Counted from the stretch's first letter, positions 12,650 to 22,438 are shown. The stretch: DNA of 64,000 bases from Pardosa pseudoannulata (GCA_032207245.1 CM063509.1:10447085-10511084), one strand, 5' to 3'. Numbers and translations are program-made. Notes: a model not told the origin generated them from the letters alone.

Positions 12650-13142
12650 TTTTTTATGAGTTGGGGATTTTATAAATTAAGCGGTAAATTTGATAAATAT
12701 GAAATAATTTATCATATTTACCAAATTTAGTGGTGATTATGTTTAATCACCGGTAATCCCTTATATAATAATAGTCTAAGTTATCTGTCTGTCTGTCCTC
12801 AAATTTATGAAGCGGTTGGACCTGGAATGGATACAGGCATCCATATTGATTTCTTGATGAGTTAGAGTTAGCAAAATTCGAAGTTCATATTCTCCTAAAC
12901 TATCGATCCGATTCTAAAATAAATTGGTATAAATATGCTTCACATCACAGCGGAAAATACTATAGTCTTTAAAACGTTCGAAATCCACTCCTTCCCCCCT
13001 TTTCGAGCGTTTAATGCCATTATTTTGAACCCTATTTTCCCCGGTTAAGAGCAGGGGATTAAATTTATCAATTTATCCCATAATAAATAGGTAAAAATAA
13101 CATTTTTTCCAGCATTAGGACGTCATTCCATCTCATTGAATC
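12650..13142 (-). repeat. Right arm of the internal inverted repeat
   Basis: Reverse-complement partner of 11467-11945. Identity is high enough to align by eye over nearly 480 bp with few gaps. The roughly 700 bp spacer between the arms (11946-12649) holds only a partial third copy and an AT-driven frame at 11944-12156. Confidence 0.75.
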
Positions 13143-13913
13143 CTTTTTTATTTTAAATTATTTAAATATCGTCAGCAGTATTTTCATATTTTTATCACTG
13201 AATTTAGATATCACGTAAATAATTTTCCTTTATATTTGTATTAAATAATATATTAGGTACATATGTGTTAATTTTAAATTAAAACATCGATTATTTTTGC
13301 TGCAATGAAAATTTTATCACCGGTATTAACAATAAATACCTTTAATAAAAGTCTAGGAGCCTATTTCACGGACTCATAAATAGCTCGATTTGAAGTTATA
13401 GTACCGGGTGACCGAGCTCCGCTCGGAGAAAACAGGTATCGAAGCTAACTCGAAGATTTAAATTTTCAATTGTGATTTATCAAAACAATACATGCCATAA
13501 GAAAATTTGTGAAACCATTAGTGAAAAGATAACCGGTTAAAGTGCACCATTGTAAACTATTCTAAACAAAGTTGTTTGGAAAGGGAACTATTCTATACAA
13601 AGGTAAAGTTTGAAAAGTCATAGAAAATAAAATGTAATTGATAACAAAAAATTATACAATTAAAGAAATGGTACAAAGTGAGCAGTGTAAAGATTGAAGT
13701 GTGTTGAATGGAGAAGCATTCTGACAATGACGATATCTTCTAGTTGTCCATTTGCGGGTATAATTGAGTTGATCGCTTGTTGTTCCGAAATTCCGGCTCC
13801 TTGAAACATTTCATGTGGAGGTGCGTTCTCCATGTTGAAAATGTAGCTTGAAATCTGATGAATGTTGAAATGTCGAACTTTGTTGACGGTGATTTGAAAT
13901 CGAAATCAGTTCC

Positions 13914-14015
13914 TTAACACGTTCGCTGCCACCGACGCACTGGCGCGTCAGAGCGGCACCTCCTGGTATGCCGACGACGCACTAACGTGGCGACGGACTT
14001 TGATAAGTTATATGC
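13914..14015 (+). mobile_element. Possible piggyBac-type terminus
   Basis: TTAACACGTTCGCTGCCACC starts with the TTAA target of piggyBac elements and resembles the ends at 29125 and 60229. It leads into a GC-rich subterminal region. No matching opposite end was found, so this may be a truncated element or coincidence. It lies in the part of the composite locus that is absent from the copy at 37525. Confidence 0.3.
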
Positions 14016-14337
14016 TCTGTGTTTAGTGTAGCTTTGGAAATTGAACGGCGAGGTTGTTTCGGCACGTTAGTGAAGCATTATTTTTTAATTTTTTGTGGTT
14101 GTTTTTCAAAATTTTTGTTTACATTATTTTTTTTTTACTATATCGTTTATGTGTTATATATACTTTGCTACATTAATTTAATATTTAGAGTTGATAGAAA
14201 ATAAAAATGGAAACCGATATCAAGGAATAAAGACAAATCAATAAAGACTTTTATTGTTATTATTATTATTAATTCGTCAGAACTACAGCCAATCGATTCC
14301 TCGTGGTCGAAAACCCCCGGGTACCAATTTTCACTCG

Positions 14338-14425
14338 GTTTGGACGCATGAGAAAAAAGTTTGCCCGCACCGGGTTTCGAACCCGGCCCTATCTGTAGCG
14401 CCGAACTACGTGACCTTAGCGCGTC
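14338..14425 (-). repeat. tRNA-derived sequence with a perfect T arm
   Basis: Read on the minus strand, CCGGGTTCGAAACCCGG is a perfect tRNA T-stem and loop containing the polymerase III B box, preceded by a D-arm-like GCGCTAAGGTCACGTAG. A complete cloverleaf cannot be drawn, because the anticodon and acceptor stems are poor. I call it a tRNA-derived SINE head or relic rather than a tRNA gene. Short near-duplicates (CAATCGATTCCTCGTG) flank it at 14291 and 14437. Confidence 0.45.
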
Positions 14426-14597
14426 AAAACCGATGCCAATCGATTCCTCGTGACCAAAAACCCCAGATCCCCAAGTTTACTACAGTTTATTAATTCTGGG
14501 GCGATTTTCGACTTGACAACCATTCCTCGTATTATATATAGTATAGGATATCTTTGAAAATTAAGAAATTTGTACGTTTTTTTTTATTATTATTATT

Positions 14598-14790
14598 ATT
14601 ATTATTCATTATACCACGGTTTGACTCAATGAATTCAACGTGATTCTAAACTACATTCATAGTATCGGGAGACTTTAGAGGAACATGAAGGTAAACAAAT
14701 TACTGAATGTGTATCAGATAATGCTCATCCAAAAATCAAATCATTTTTTTATCTGCCTCAAAGGGTATCTTACAATTCTGTAAAATTAAA
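14598..14790 (+). pseudogene. BEL/Pao-type pol fragment (start of reverse transcriptase)
   Basis: Translation of the plus strand gives pieces such as IQRDSKLHS, a stop, YRETLEEHEGKQI and PKIKSFFYLPQR. These follow the pattern seen just before the reverse transcriptase palm of BEL/Pao retrotransposons (N-x-L-x-x-x-Y...E-Y-x-x-x-x-I-I...Y-L-P-H-R-x-V). The same segment, better preserved, lies on the minus strand at 37545-37736. In both places it ends in the CTAG terminus, so it seems to be part of the repeat unit. The fragment is broken by a stop and encodes nothing functional. Confidence 0.45.
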
Positions 14791-14874
14791 AATTTTACTG
14801 ATCCCGTTATATAACGGGCTATATGCTAGTTTTATACAATCACCGATTTATCATTTTTACCGTAACATATATAC

Positions 14875-15312
14875 CGGCTGAGCCAAAAATCCGTTAAAAC
14901 TTAAATATGTATAATAACGGAAAGAATAATTATAAAGATGGGCAGTTTGCACGAAAGGGGTAAAAAATAAGACGGATTTTGGTTAGAATGATAAAAAAAA
15001 AAGTCACCGGTAGGGCATTTTGACTCGAAACACAGTCTGCTCTATAGTTTGGCGCCATTTTATACCTTTTTCTTCTATTACCATGATAAATTTATCAAAA
15101 CTTTTAAGTAACTTAATTCGAGTGATAGTGTTTTAATATGTAATGTTTTTACACCAGGATTAATTCATTTTTTATTTTATTTGCATACTTTTTTCTTTTT
15201 AGTTTTATTTATCCATTTTATCATTTTACAATCTATTTCGTTGCTATGAGCAGTGGAATCATCGTATTTTCACGGAAAGGTAACATAAAAGATAAACATA
15301 GAAAGACTTCTC
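14875..15312. other. Non-coding, includes a dispersed repeat
   Basis: Segment 15090-15270 resembles 38610-38800, for example TTTATCAAAACTTTTAAGTAA versus TTATTAAAACTTTTAAGTAA. It is therefore a dispersed repeat that in both places follows the Helitron-like unit. No gene was seen. Confidence 0.4.
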
Positions 15313-15545
15313 ATGATTGTCATTGGACATCGAGAGCTTGGACATCTAAGAGTGGGTCCGCATAATTTAGAAGCAGGGACCAAGCACGCCCCCAAGCTTG
15401 GTCTACCACTGGAGGTGATGGGCCACCTTCGTTTGAGAAGTAGGAAGACATTACGATCTCAAACCTATTTTAAGTGTCCAGGTGCCATTAATAAACACGA
15501 TTGATTTTTGGCCGGCTCGAGCCTCGATCCCGCAACCGCAGCTCA
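15313..15545 (-). repeat. tRNA-derived SINE, family B, copy 2
   Basis: GGCCGGCTCGAGCC and the adjoining AAACACGATTGA...CCTATTTT match the copy at 3612-3937. On the minus strand the B-box region reads GGTTGCGGGATCGAGGCTCG, better preserved than in copy 1. The A-box side is missing beyond about 15545, so this copy is truncated at its head. The 63-codon plus-strand frame here is an accident of the SINE. Confidence 0.55.
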
Positions 15546-16174
15546 TTTTATGATTCTTAATATAAAAAAATAGATATATATAAAATGCTATGGATTTGTA
15601 ATATTTGGTATAATTAACTATAATGGAAGATGAGACATTAGAATTTTTTTTCTTGTAAATGGGGCGGCTGTAGCCTACAGCCCAAACCATGAGCACTAGC
15701 TACAGCGCGACTAACAAAAAACTGGTACATTTTTCTTTGCTCCTGCTGCCATCTATGAACATAAATTGAAATCTTTTTAATCATTTCATAGCCTACGGAT
15801 CAATCGCAGTACGTTCTTGCTAATTTACCTTTCAACTTGAGAAAATCTATTTAAAAATGCTTGTTTATGAATCGTTTATTCCACCTGTAGAAATAACGGG
15901 GATCTTTAAATCGCCTCAATTTTAAATTTTACTGCTCGCTATTATTTTGGTATTTTTATGATAGTTTTTCTAACTTTAAATAGCAGAAATGTGTGTTCAC
16001 TAAATGCTTACTTTAAATTCTGAAAAAATGTAATATTTCATTATGGACAAACTCGTTAAAAAAGAAAAATACAACCACCACCAGATTTGCAAAAGATTTC
16101 AATTTAAGTTCACAGGTGGCAGTAGGAGCGGAAAGAGATCTGCCATTCTTTAATAAGTGCCGCTGTAGGGGCGA
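15546..16174. other. Non-coding stretch before the LINE
   Basis: This is AT-rich sequence with a small inverted repeat (GGCTGTAGCCTACAGCC at 15665-15681). I see no transposase, RT or SINE similarity. Confidence 0.4.
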
Positions 16175-16179
16175 AATGA

Positions 16180-16518
16180 TTGCCGGGACTCGACCACACC
16201 GTCCCCTCTAATTTTCGCCCAATTAGTCTCTTGTCTGTGCTTTCCAAGGTCTACGAATACATTCTTGCTCGTCGCATGGATGTATTCTGCGACGATAATA
16301 TCATTCGCCCTGAACAATTTGGTTTCAGAGCGAAACACTCCACCCAACATCAGTTGTGGAGGATCGCAGAGCATATCCCTGCCGCCAACGCAAAAAACCT
16401 AGTTACTGCTGCTGTGTTTGTGGACATTGCGAAAGCATTTGACAAGATCTGGTTGGAAGGGCTTATTTACAAGCTCATTATTCTAAATTTTCCTGCCCAG
16501 CTCATTAAAATTTTTAAT
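16180..16518 (+). pseudogene. LINE reverse transcriptase, N-terminal part
   Basis: The frame reads LPGLDHTVPSNFRPISLLSV, the standard RT motif 1/2a of Jockey-clade LINEs, followed by YEYILARRM, QFGFRAKHSTQHQL and VFVDIAKAFDKIWLEGL. The last contains the first catalytic aspartate of the palm (F-x-D-I-x-K-A-F-D). A stop at 16177-16179 precedes it and the upstream frame is not RT-like, so the element is 5'-truncated here. Coding ends at about residue KIFN, where an inserted element starts at 16519. It is dead as a gene. Confidence 0.85.
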
Positions 16519-17188
16519 GAGGAATTTGCACATGTGGGGGATTCGAACAACTTAGTGTTTTTCTGGTAATTTCAGACTCGTAGATTCCAAAAATGTTCTC
16601 AAAAATGTAAAAAACTGGGTCCATCATTTAAAAAATTAATTTTAAAGTTAAGCGAAAATCACGTGACATCAAAAAGCTCCGTGATTGGTTGTGATGTCAT
16701 CGTTCATGCACACCAATATTTTTGTATTGCTTTTAAGCGCGCACTATTTTTCGATTTTGTTTTTTCAAGTTCCTGAAATTTTCTAGCTATCAAAATTTAT
16801 TTTTATTTAAACCTGAAGGTTTATTTTATCGATCTAGATAGCTTAGTTATCTCAATTTGTCATAAATGTCTCTTCTACCTGGATTTACCAATCAGACAAC
16901 CTCCCGAAAATTGACAGCATGTCAATGTTTTCTTTCTTGGCAAAAAACCCGGATTTTATGGGAGCAGAAATACGAGGAATTAAAACCCAAAGGTGTGTAA
17001 AATCATTTATATTTTTTTTTCAATTTTACTTAACATGTATTAATACTTTATTCATGCTAAACACAGCTCTTTTGTTTGTAAACACAAACAAGTCAAATAA
17101 ATATACATATATCATATACACACACATTTGTAGTTGCATCGTCTTTTATAAATAGAGACGGATGTAATATTAAAATAAAAATTAGAGG

Positions 17189-17272
17189 AGGTATTTTTGT
17201 GAGACCGGTCTCATTAGCCTTCGTGTTGCAAAAAGTAGACCGTAGCATTCCAAAACCAAACCAAAACAAAAT
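17189..17272 (+). repeat. SINE family A, 5'-truncated copy
   Basis: GTCTCATTAGCC and GTTGCAAAAAGTAGACCGTA followed by GCATTCCAAAACC match the 3' half of the SINE copies at 46547, 56884 and 57682, here in plus orientation. The tRNA-like head is missing. It lies inside the THAP transposon, giving a SINE in a transposon in a LINE. Confidence 0.75.
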
Positions 17273-17819
17273 CAATTCTTAGATATTTTAAATATGATGA
17301 AAAGAAATTTAAAATCTTTAAATGGCTTTACTTAATTATTTATACATTTTTAAATAGCAATACAATTTTATTGCCTTTAATATTAATGTCAAATTAAAAA
17401 ATGTATAAAATTTCTCAAATTAAATTTAATTTTTAAAGTAATATAATTATTAAGTATTTTAAAAATATTATACTTTTTTTTCAAATTAGTCACCAATTTA
17501 ATCGAAAAATATCACTGTTACATTTGATACATAAGAAAGTATGCATCTCTGAAGAAAATATTTATAATACCTTGAAAATACATAACTTTCCCCTCCCCGA
17601 GTTATTTATTAGATAATTATATGCTTTAGATATTTATATGTTTTTCGATATTTATATGCTTTATAAAATATTTATTGTACTTGAATTCTGTGATAATACT
17701 CGAAAATTAGCAGTTTTAAAAGTTAAATAGCAGTGGTTAATCAACAATCCTTTTAAAGGTATAGATGTATTTTATATACTTTAATTGTTCTAAAATAGTA
17801 ATATTTAAACAAATGCAAG

Positions 17820-18040
17820 CATTTATTTACCGAAAAATGGTCTTCACAAACCCATAGAGATGATTTATATGATAATTTGAGGTTTAATTTCTCATCCCTT
17901 TTCATCTCAGTTGTCCAGATTTTACGTGTATGTGGGTCTTTTGGGACGCTGAAAAATATCTTCTCATTGCAATTAGTTGTTGTATTTTTACAGAGTGGCA
18001 CAATACAATATTTAGAGTATGATTTTTTAATGCCAGACAT
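17820..18040 (-). CDS. THAP zinc-finger exon of the inserted transposon
   Basis: The minus-strand frame starting at 18040 encodes a THAP domain, a C2CH zinc-binding DNA-binding module: CIVPLC supplies the two first cysteines, a conserved tryptophan follows in RKIW, and CEDHF supplies the final Cys and His. The spacing fits THAP domains. After DHFS the sequence TTTTTCG/GTAAAT could be a splice donor, with only low-complexity codons beyond. In P-type transposases THAP binds the element's own terminal sequences. The frame is intact across the domain, which is notable in an element that otherwise appears gutted. Confidence 0.65.
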
Positions 18041-18322
18041 AACAAAAAAATGCTATTATGTGCGATACTTTACACAAAAAACAAATTTAAAACTCGCCTT
18101 TTAACATGTAAACAGCATAGGAGCTCGGTGTTTACATGAACGATGACGTCACAAACTCGGCGGAGATAAAGTAGCGTTTTTGAGAGACGTTAAAGAGTCC
18201 GCTATAAAACCAATTAGAAATCACTCATTAGGCCCCCAAATGAAAGAAAAATAGCTACTGTCCTGCTTACTTTTTTGTCTTCTATCGTTTAAAATCAAAA
18301 TTAGAAAACGTGAAAATTCCTC

Positions 18323-19240
18323 TATCTTCAAAATCTTCAAATCTGCTATCTTCAAAATCGTGAGTTCGTTGTCAGAGTTAACAACACTCTCTCGACACCT
18401 CGACCTATTCTTTCTGGGGTTCCTCAAGGCAGTTTACTTGTCCCGAAACTGTTCAATATTTATATTAATGACATGCCATCTGATCCGTCTATTGAACTTT
18501 GCCTCTACGCAGATGACACTGCCATCCTGGCCCGTAACATACAAACACGTCGTGCCTTTGCTGCAATTCGAAATTACCTCAAAATTTATGAAATTTGGCT
18601 TGTTTCTTGGCGCATTAAGGTAAACCCAGCGAAATGTGCTGCCCTTATTTTCACCCATAGAAACGTCTCCCACTTCATCGATAAATATAATTTACAACTG
18701 TTCAGCGAAAACATTCCCTGGGAAAATTCGTATAAGTACCTAGGTGTTACCCTAGATTCCAAATTAACTTGGAGGCTTCACGTTGACAATACTGTCAAAA
18801 AAGTGAAGGCTGCAATTGCTACTCTTCGCCCTTATCTCAACTCTCGAAGTCGCCTGAATACGAAAACGAAGTTATTATTATATAAAAGTTACATCAGACC
18901 CACCATGACCTATGGTTGTCCTGTTTGGGGAACTGCTTCCTTAAAATTCCTTAAGAATCTTCAAGTTGTGCAAAATTATGCCCTAAAATTATGTATTTCT
19001 GCTCCTTGGTACGCGCGGAATGATGCGATTCATCGCGATCTTAAAATTCGGCCTGTTCTCCCGGAGTTTAAACGTTTAGCTTTTCGGTTTCATCGTAGCA
19101 TTGAATTTATTCCGAATTCTGTGCTTCATAACATTCCAGCTTACGATCCGGCTCTTCCTAGATCTGCTAAGAGTCCGCGATCTCTTATTTATCGTAATGA
19201 TATGTCTTTACCCCCTTCCAAACGGAAGAGAGGTGATTGA
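18323..19240 (+). pseudogene. LINE reverse transcriptase, C-terminal part
   Basis: The RT resumes with YLQNREFVVRVNN and PRPILSGVPQGSL (the SG-P-Q-G motif), then CLYADDTAIL, which carries the Y-A-D-D active site at about 18506-18517. Next come thumb motifs VNPAKCAALIF and YKYLGVTLDSKLTW, and the Jockey C-terminal region (YKSYIRPTMTYGCPVWG), ending at a TGA at 19238-19240. The frame is open throughout. A 24 bp tandem duplication of TATCTTCAAAATC at 18323-18359 sits exactly at the re-entry point. The catalytic residues look intact, but the ORF is severed from its N-terminus by the THAP element. Confidence 0.85.
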
Positions 19241-19307
19241 AGCACCGTTTTCAGGGTCTTCTTTTAAATTTGCTTTTTATTCGCACTGATTTTTATTCAA
19301 TTTCTAC

Positions 19308-19390
19308 CAGGTGGTTATAGCCCATCTGGTAGCGTGCCGGTCTCGTTCAGCTTTAAGCTCGAGGTCTCACGTTCTGTCCCCGTTGACGGA
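19308..19390 (+). repeat. tRNA-like segment in the LINE 3' region
   Basis: GTTATAGCCCATCTGGTAGC resembles an A box, and GAGGTCTCACGTTC follows at B-box spacing but deviates from consensus. It could be a SINE head inserted behind the LINE, or a tRNA-like 3' feature of the LINE itself. Evidence is limited to these two boxes. Confidence 0.3.
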
Positions 19391-19702
19391 AAATTTTTTC
19401 CAAATTCTAAATTCTTTAATTATCTTATTATTCTTAAAGTAAGTCTTTGTCCATCTCATCAATCCATACCTTTCTCCGCCTTCCCGTGTTCTTTGGCCAT
19501 GCCACTGTCCCTTGTAGATCTCTGTGTTTCGACTGTCGTCTATTCTCTCACCATGCCATTTGCATTCTATTCGATTCGATTTTATGTAATTAATTATATC
19601 CTTTTCTTTGAGCAGTTTTTGGATTTTATAGTTCTGACGTCTTCTCAAACATAACCCTATTCAGTGACGGATTACTCATTAAGCGGACTTTAAATTAAAT
19701 TT

Positions 19703-19746
<44 letters not shown>

Positions 19747-19750
19747 CACA
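19703..19750. repeat. (CA)n(TA)n microsatellite
   Basis: About 12 CA units and about 10 TA units directly precede the Tc1 element. The same type of tract continues after its right end, so the transposon appears to have landed inside a TA-rich microsatellite. Confidence 0.9.
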
Positions 19751-20949
19751 CACTTCTATCGGTAAGTATTTAGACACCTATGCAAATGACGATATCTGCA
19801 GTCCTAAGGTACGTCACGGCATCCACCGGTATACATCGTGTAGGAAACAGCATCGGCATGAGTCGCATGCAAGATGCCGCGCATTTCGGAGCTCTATGAT
19901 TTCGAGAAAGGTATAATTATCGGATATCACAAATGTGGTCGATCCTTAAGGGGAAAATCTAGCGATCTGAAATAGCCAAAATCAACAGTGGCCTATGTGA
20001 TTAAAAAAAGGAAGGTGAGCGGTGATTGTCAGAATGTGCCTCGAGCAACGGAACTGGGAGATAGAGACCGACAAGTGCTGTCCTGAGAAATTCGGAAGAA
20101 TCGCACCCAACCGATGGCCCTCATCCGCGAGGAGTTTCAACAGGCATCCGGGAGTATTGTTTCAATGAATACCATCTGTAAGGAAGCACATCTGCTTGGT
20201 TTTCGTGGTCGTGCTGCTGCCCATAAGCCTTTGATCACAAAGTCCAACCGCGATTCTCGGTTAATGTGGTGCAAAGCACATCGAAATTGGACCGTAGATC
20301 AGAGGAAACGGGTTCTTTGAAGCGAAGAATCAAGGTTCACCTTTTATCATTCGGATGGCAGGGTCTAGGTCTGGCGTATGCCTGGAGAACGTCTCCTGCC
20401 AGAATGCATTGAGCAATCAGTCAAGTTCGGCGGAGGTGGAATTATGATCTGGAATTGTTTCTACTGGTACGGACTGGGACCCTTGGTCCCCATTCATGAT
20501 AAGCTCAACGCCAATGCCTACTGCACTATTTTGGATGAAAATGTGCTTCGTACGTTGTGGCAGTTTTACGGGTTGGACCTCTGTTACTTTCAGGACGACA
20601 ATACCATATGTCACGTTTCGAGGTTAACCAAGGCTCGGTATGGTGCCAACGGAGTTCATCGAACGGACTGGCCTGCCCAGAACTCAGACTTGAACCCTAT
20701 CGAGAACCTCTGGGACGAGTTGGATCGCCGAATGAAGGAATGACTACCTGTCCAAAATCGGTTAAGGAACTTGTATGTTTACACGAAGCCGATTGGAAGA
20801 CTAGCTGTAATACAAAGATTTGTGGAAAGTATTCCCTGAGGGTTCACGCTGTAATTGTCTCTCGTGGAAGCTCTACCAACTATTGATTTTGAATAAAGTT
20901 AGTTATTTTTTTCTATCACAAGTGTCCAAATACTTATTGGTAGACAGTG
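19751..20949 (+). mobile_element. Tc1-family transposon with stop codons
   Basis: The terminal inverted repeats are recognisable: the left end CACTTCTATCGGTAAGTATT and, reverse-complemented, the right end CACTGTCTACCAATAAGTAT, each followed by TTRGACAC. TA follows the right end. Length is about 1.2 kb, close to a typical Tc1 element. One transposase frame runs through it with four stop codons. Microsatellite lies on both sides. Confidence 0.85.
19874..20743 (+). pseudogene. Tc1 transposase pseudogene (DD34E)
   Basis: All pieces from the ATG at 19874 to the TGA at 20741 are in one frame, broken only by four stops: TAG near 19973, TGA near 20081, TGA at 20318 and TAG near 20367. Recognisable parts are the N-terminal helix-turn-helix (ISELYDFEKGIIIGYHKCGR), [35 protein letters not shown], the catalytic YFQDDN, and [20 protein letters not shown] with the final Glu. 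From the second Asp of QDDN to that Glu there are 34 residues. The first catalytic Asp, usually in S-D-E-S, reads S-E-E-S. Several stops replace tryptophan codons of the family pattern, which fits G-to-A change. Confidence 0.85.
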
Positions 20950-20959
20950 TATGTGTATA

Positions 20960-21043
<84 letters not shown>
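20950..21043. repeat. (GT)n(TA)n(GA)n microsatellite
   Basis: The tract runs GTATGTGTATATGTGTG, then a long TA run, then seven to eight GA units ending at about 21043. All frames over it are artefacts. Confidence 0.95.
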
Positions 21044-22393
21044 ATGTCCATATAATTTAAAAATACTGCAGTCATCATTGTACAGCAATTATTAAATGCA
21101 GTAGCCGGGTAGATGGATGCAGACGTTAACTTACAAAAACATCTCTTATTTAGAACATAAGATGACCTTAAACGCACAAATCCACGAGGGGAAAAAGAAC
21201 ACAAAACACAGAAATATTTCTATGATAAAATTTTACATCGCGATCTTAAAGAAAAAAGCCACGAAATCTGTGTGCCAGCCCTTTTATTAACTATTGGAAG
21301 GGGTGTGGCTCCAGGAATAATGTTGTTCCGGTAACTAATGACGTCTCTTTAATTACTTCTAGTTTATTCTAGAAGATATAGATAATGAACTACTGGAGAA
21401 CCAACAAGAAACAATATTCTAACGGAAATGATAATACGAGTTTTACCGGTTTGAATTTTCGTTAAAATCTTCGTTGACCACCCAATGAATTTAATTTCAC
21501 AATTTTATAACCCAATGAGAATTAGGCGCATTTCATACGTTATGAAAGGGTTCCATAAAGGGAGCCTGTTCTGGAATGAACAAAAATTAAAAAATGACAC
21601 AGCGAAGAGAGGAGTAAATAGTACGGGTTGCCATACTTAACGATTTATCGCCCGATTGGCAGGGGCACCCACATGTTCAGTTAAGCCAAAATGAGAATTT
21701 AATACCATGTATTGCTTATATCTTTTCAATGTTAATTTTATTAGTAAATTCGGAAGAGATACATTATTAGACGCCGGTCCCGTCCGTCATGTTATTTTGG
21801 CGACCAACAGAAAACGCGTGTATTGAAAAATCGCCAAGTAGAAAAACATGGCGACGGTACGCGTATCTGAAAGATCTCCGAAAAATACATGGCGGCAGTC
21901 ACATGGCATGTTTGAAACACAACAATTAACAAAAAGTTTTTCAAAAAATAAACACTAATATTATAAAAAATCTAATATGTGAGGGGGGCTTCCCCCTCTT
22001 AATATTATATGTTAAAAGCATTACTTCTTCCATTGTTAATTTAGATCTATTGGACCAAAACCCCTCCCGACTCGACTTGGTAGCGCCACAAACTTTACCA
22101 GCCACAGATTTCCGACAAAATCCAAACCAATCCATCTCTTAACCCTTTTTCTGGCTTAATTTTCATATTTTTCCCACACTAAGCCTAAGAATATCCTGAT
22201 ACTTTTTAACAATTTATAAAAATGTAAGAGCCAAAATAACTAAACCAGCCATAGTTAAATTTCTAAATCCCAGAAAATGATAAGAACAAAAAATACAATC
22301 TGACCTAGCCGACACCAAAAATATCTTGAAATTTCTGGAATAGTGTCGTATACTCACGCCAAAAATAACCACCAAAAAATGCCAAATTTGATG
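21044..22393. other. Non-coding stretch of mixed composition
   Basis: Parts (about 21270-21320, 21760-21920 and 22050-22100) are GC-richer and could be old repeat fragments. I recognised no protein motif, tRNA box or terminal repeat. A 64-codon minus-strand frame at 21941-22135 is unassigned. Confidence 0.35.

Positions 22394-22437
<44 letters not shown>
22394..22437 (+). repeat. Uninterrupted poly(A) tract (44 A)
   Basis: Forty-four consecutive A residues. This might be a retroposon tail, but no recognisable element precedes it and no target duplication was seen. Confidence 0.95.

Positions 22438-22438
<1 letters not shown>

Larger units (their letters stand above)
10994..14874. mobile_element. 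Palindromic composite locus with Helitron-like ends
   Basis: The two ends are inverted copies of one another. The left end (about 10994-11150) matches the reverse complement of 14750-14874, including CTAGCATATAGCCC on the left and GGGCTATATGCTAG on the right. Inside, about 11150-11945 matches the reverse complement of about 13330-12640. The right end, CCCGTTATATAACGGG plus CTATATG plus CTAG followed by T, has the layout of a Helitron 3' terminus: hairpin, short spacer, CTRR, then T. The same terminus recurs at 37525. The homology also runs past CTAG on both sides here, so the locus looks like two family members in head-to-head orientation, or an inverted duplication with its flanks. About 1.2 kb at roughly 13400-14600 is present only in the right half and looks inserted. 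No rolling-circle helicase gene is present. Confidence 0.6.
16519..18322 (-). mobile_element. THAP-domain (P-superfamily-like) transposon inside the LINE
   Basis: The insertion splits the LINE RT. Its ends start as inverted repeats: GAGGAATTTGCAC at 16519 and, reverse-complemented, GAGGAATTTTCAC ending at 18322. Further in, TTGTGATGTCATCGTTCATG (left) faces its inverted partner CATGAACGATGACGTCACAA (right, about 18136). A homologue of the left 220 bp occurs inverted at 31880-32108. The minus strand encodes a THAP zinc finger, as P-element transposases do. No DDE-like or RNase H catalytic core was seen, so this copy is non-autonomous. An 8 bp target duplication could not be confirmed. Confidence 0.6.
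16175..19690 (+). mobile_element. 5'-truncated Jockey-type LINE, interrupted
   Basis: The element is defined by two reverse-transcriptase segments in the same orientation (16180-16518 and 18323-19240), separated by a 1.8 kb transposon. The endonuclease and the 5' part of ORF2 are absent, as is typical of incomplete target-primed reverse transcription. After the stop at 19238-19240 the 3' region includes a tRNA-like piece (about 19308-19390) and runs to a (CA)n/(TA)n tract near 19703. The 3' end is approximate and I saw no clear target-site duplication. Confidence 0.7.

Noticed and set aside
14338..14425. A possible tRNA gene on the minus strand
   Set aside because: The T arm is perfect, but no consistent cloverleaf can be drawn around it.
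15313..15504. 63-codon plus-strand frame
   Set aside because: It lies wholly in a tRNA-derived SINE on the other strand.
18434..18673. 79-codon minus-strand frame
   Set aside because: It is the antisense shadow of the LINE reverse transcriptase.
22394..22437. Poly(A) as the tail of a processed pseudogene
   Set aside because: No coding remnant or target duplication is visible next to it.
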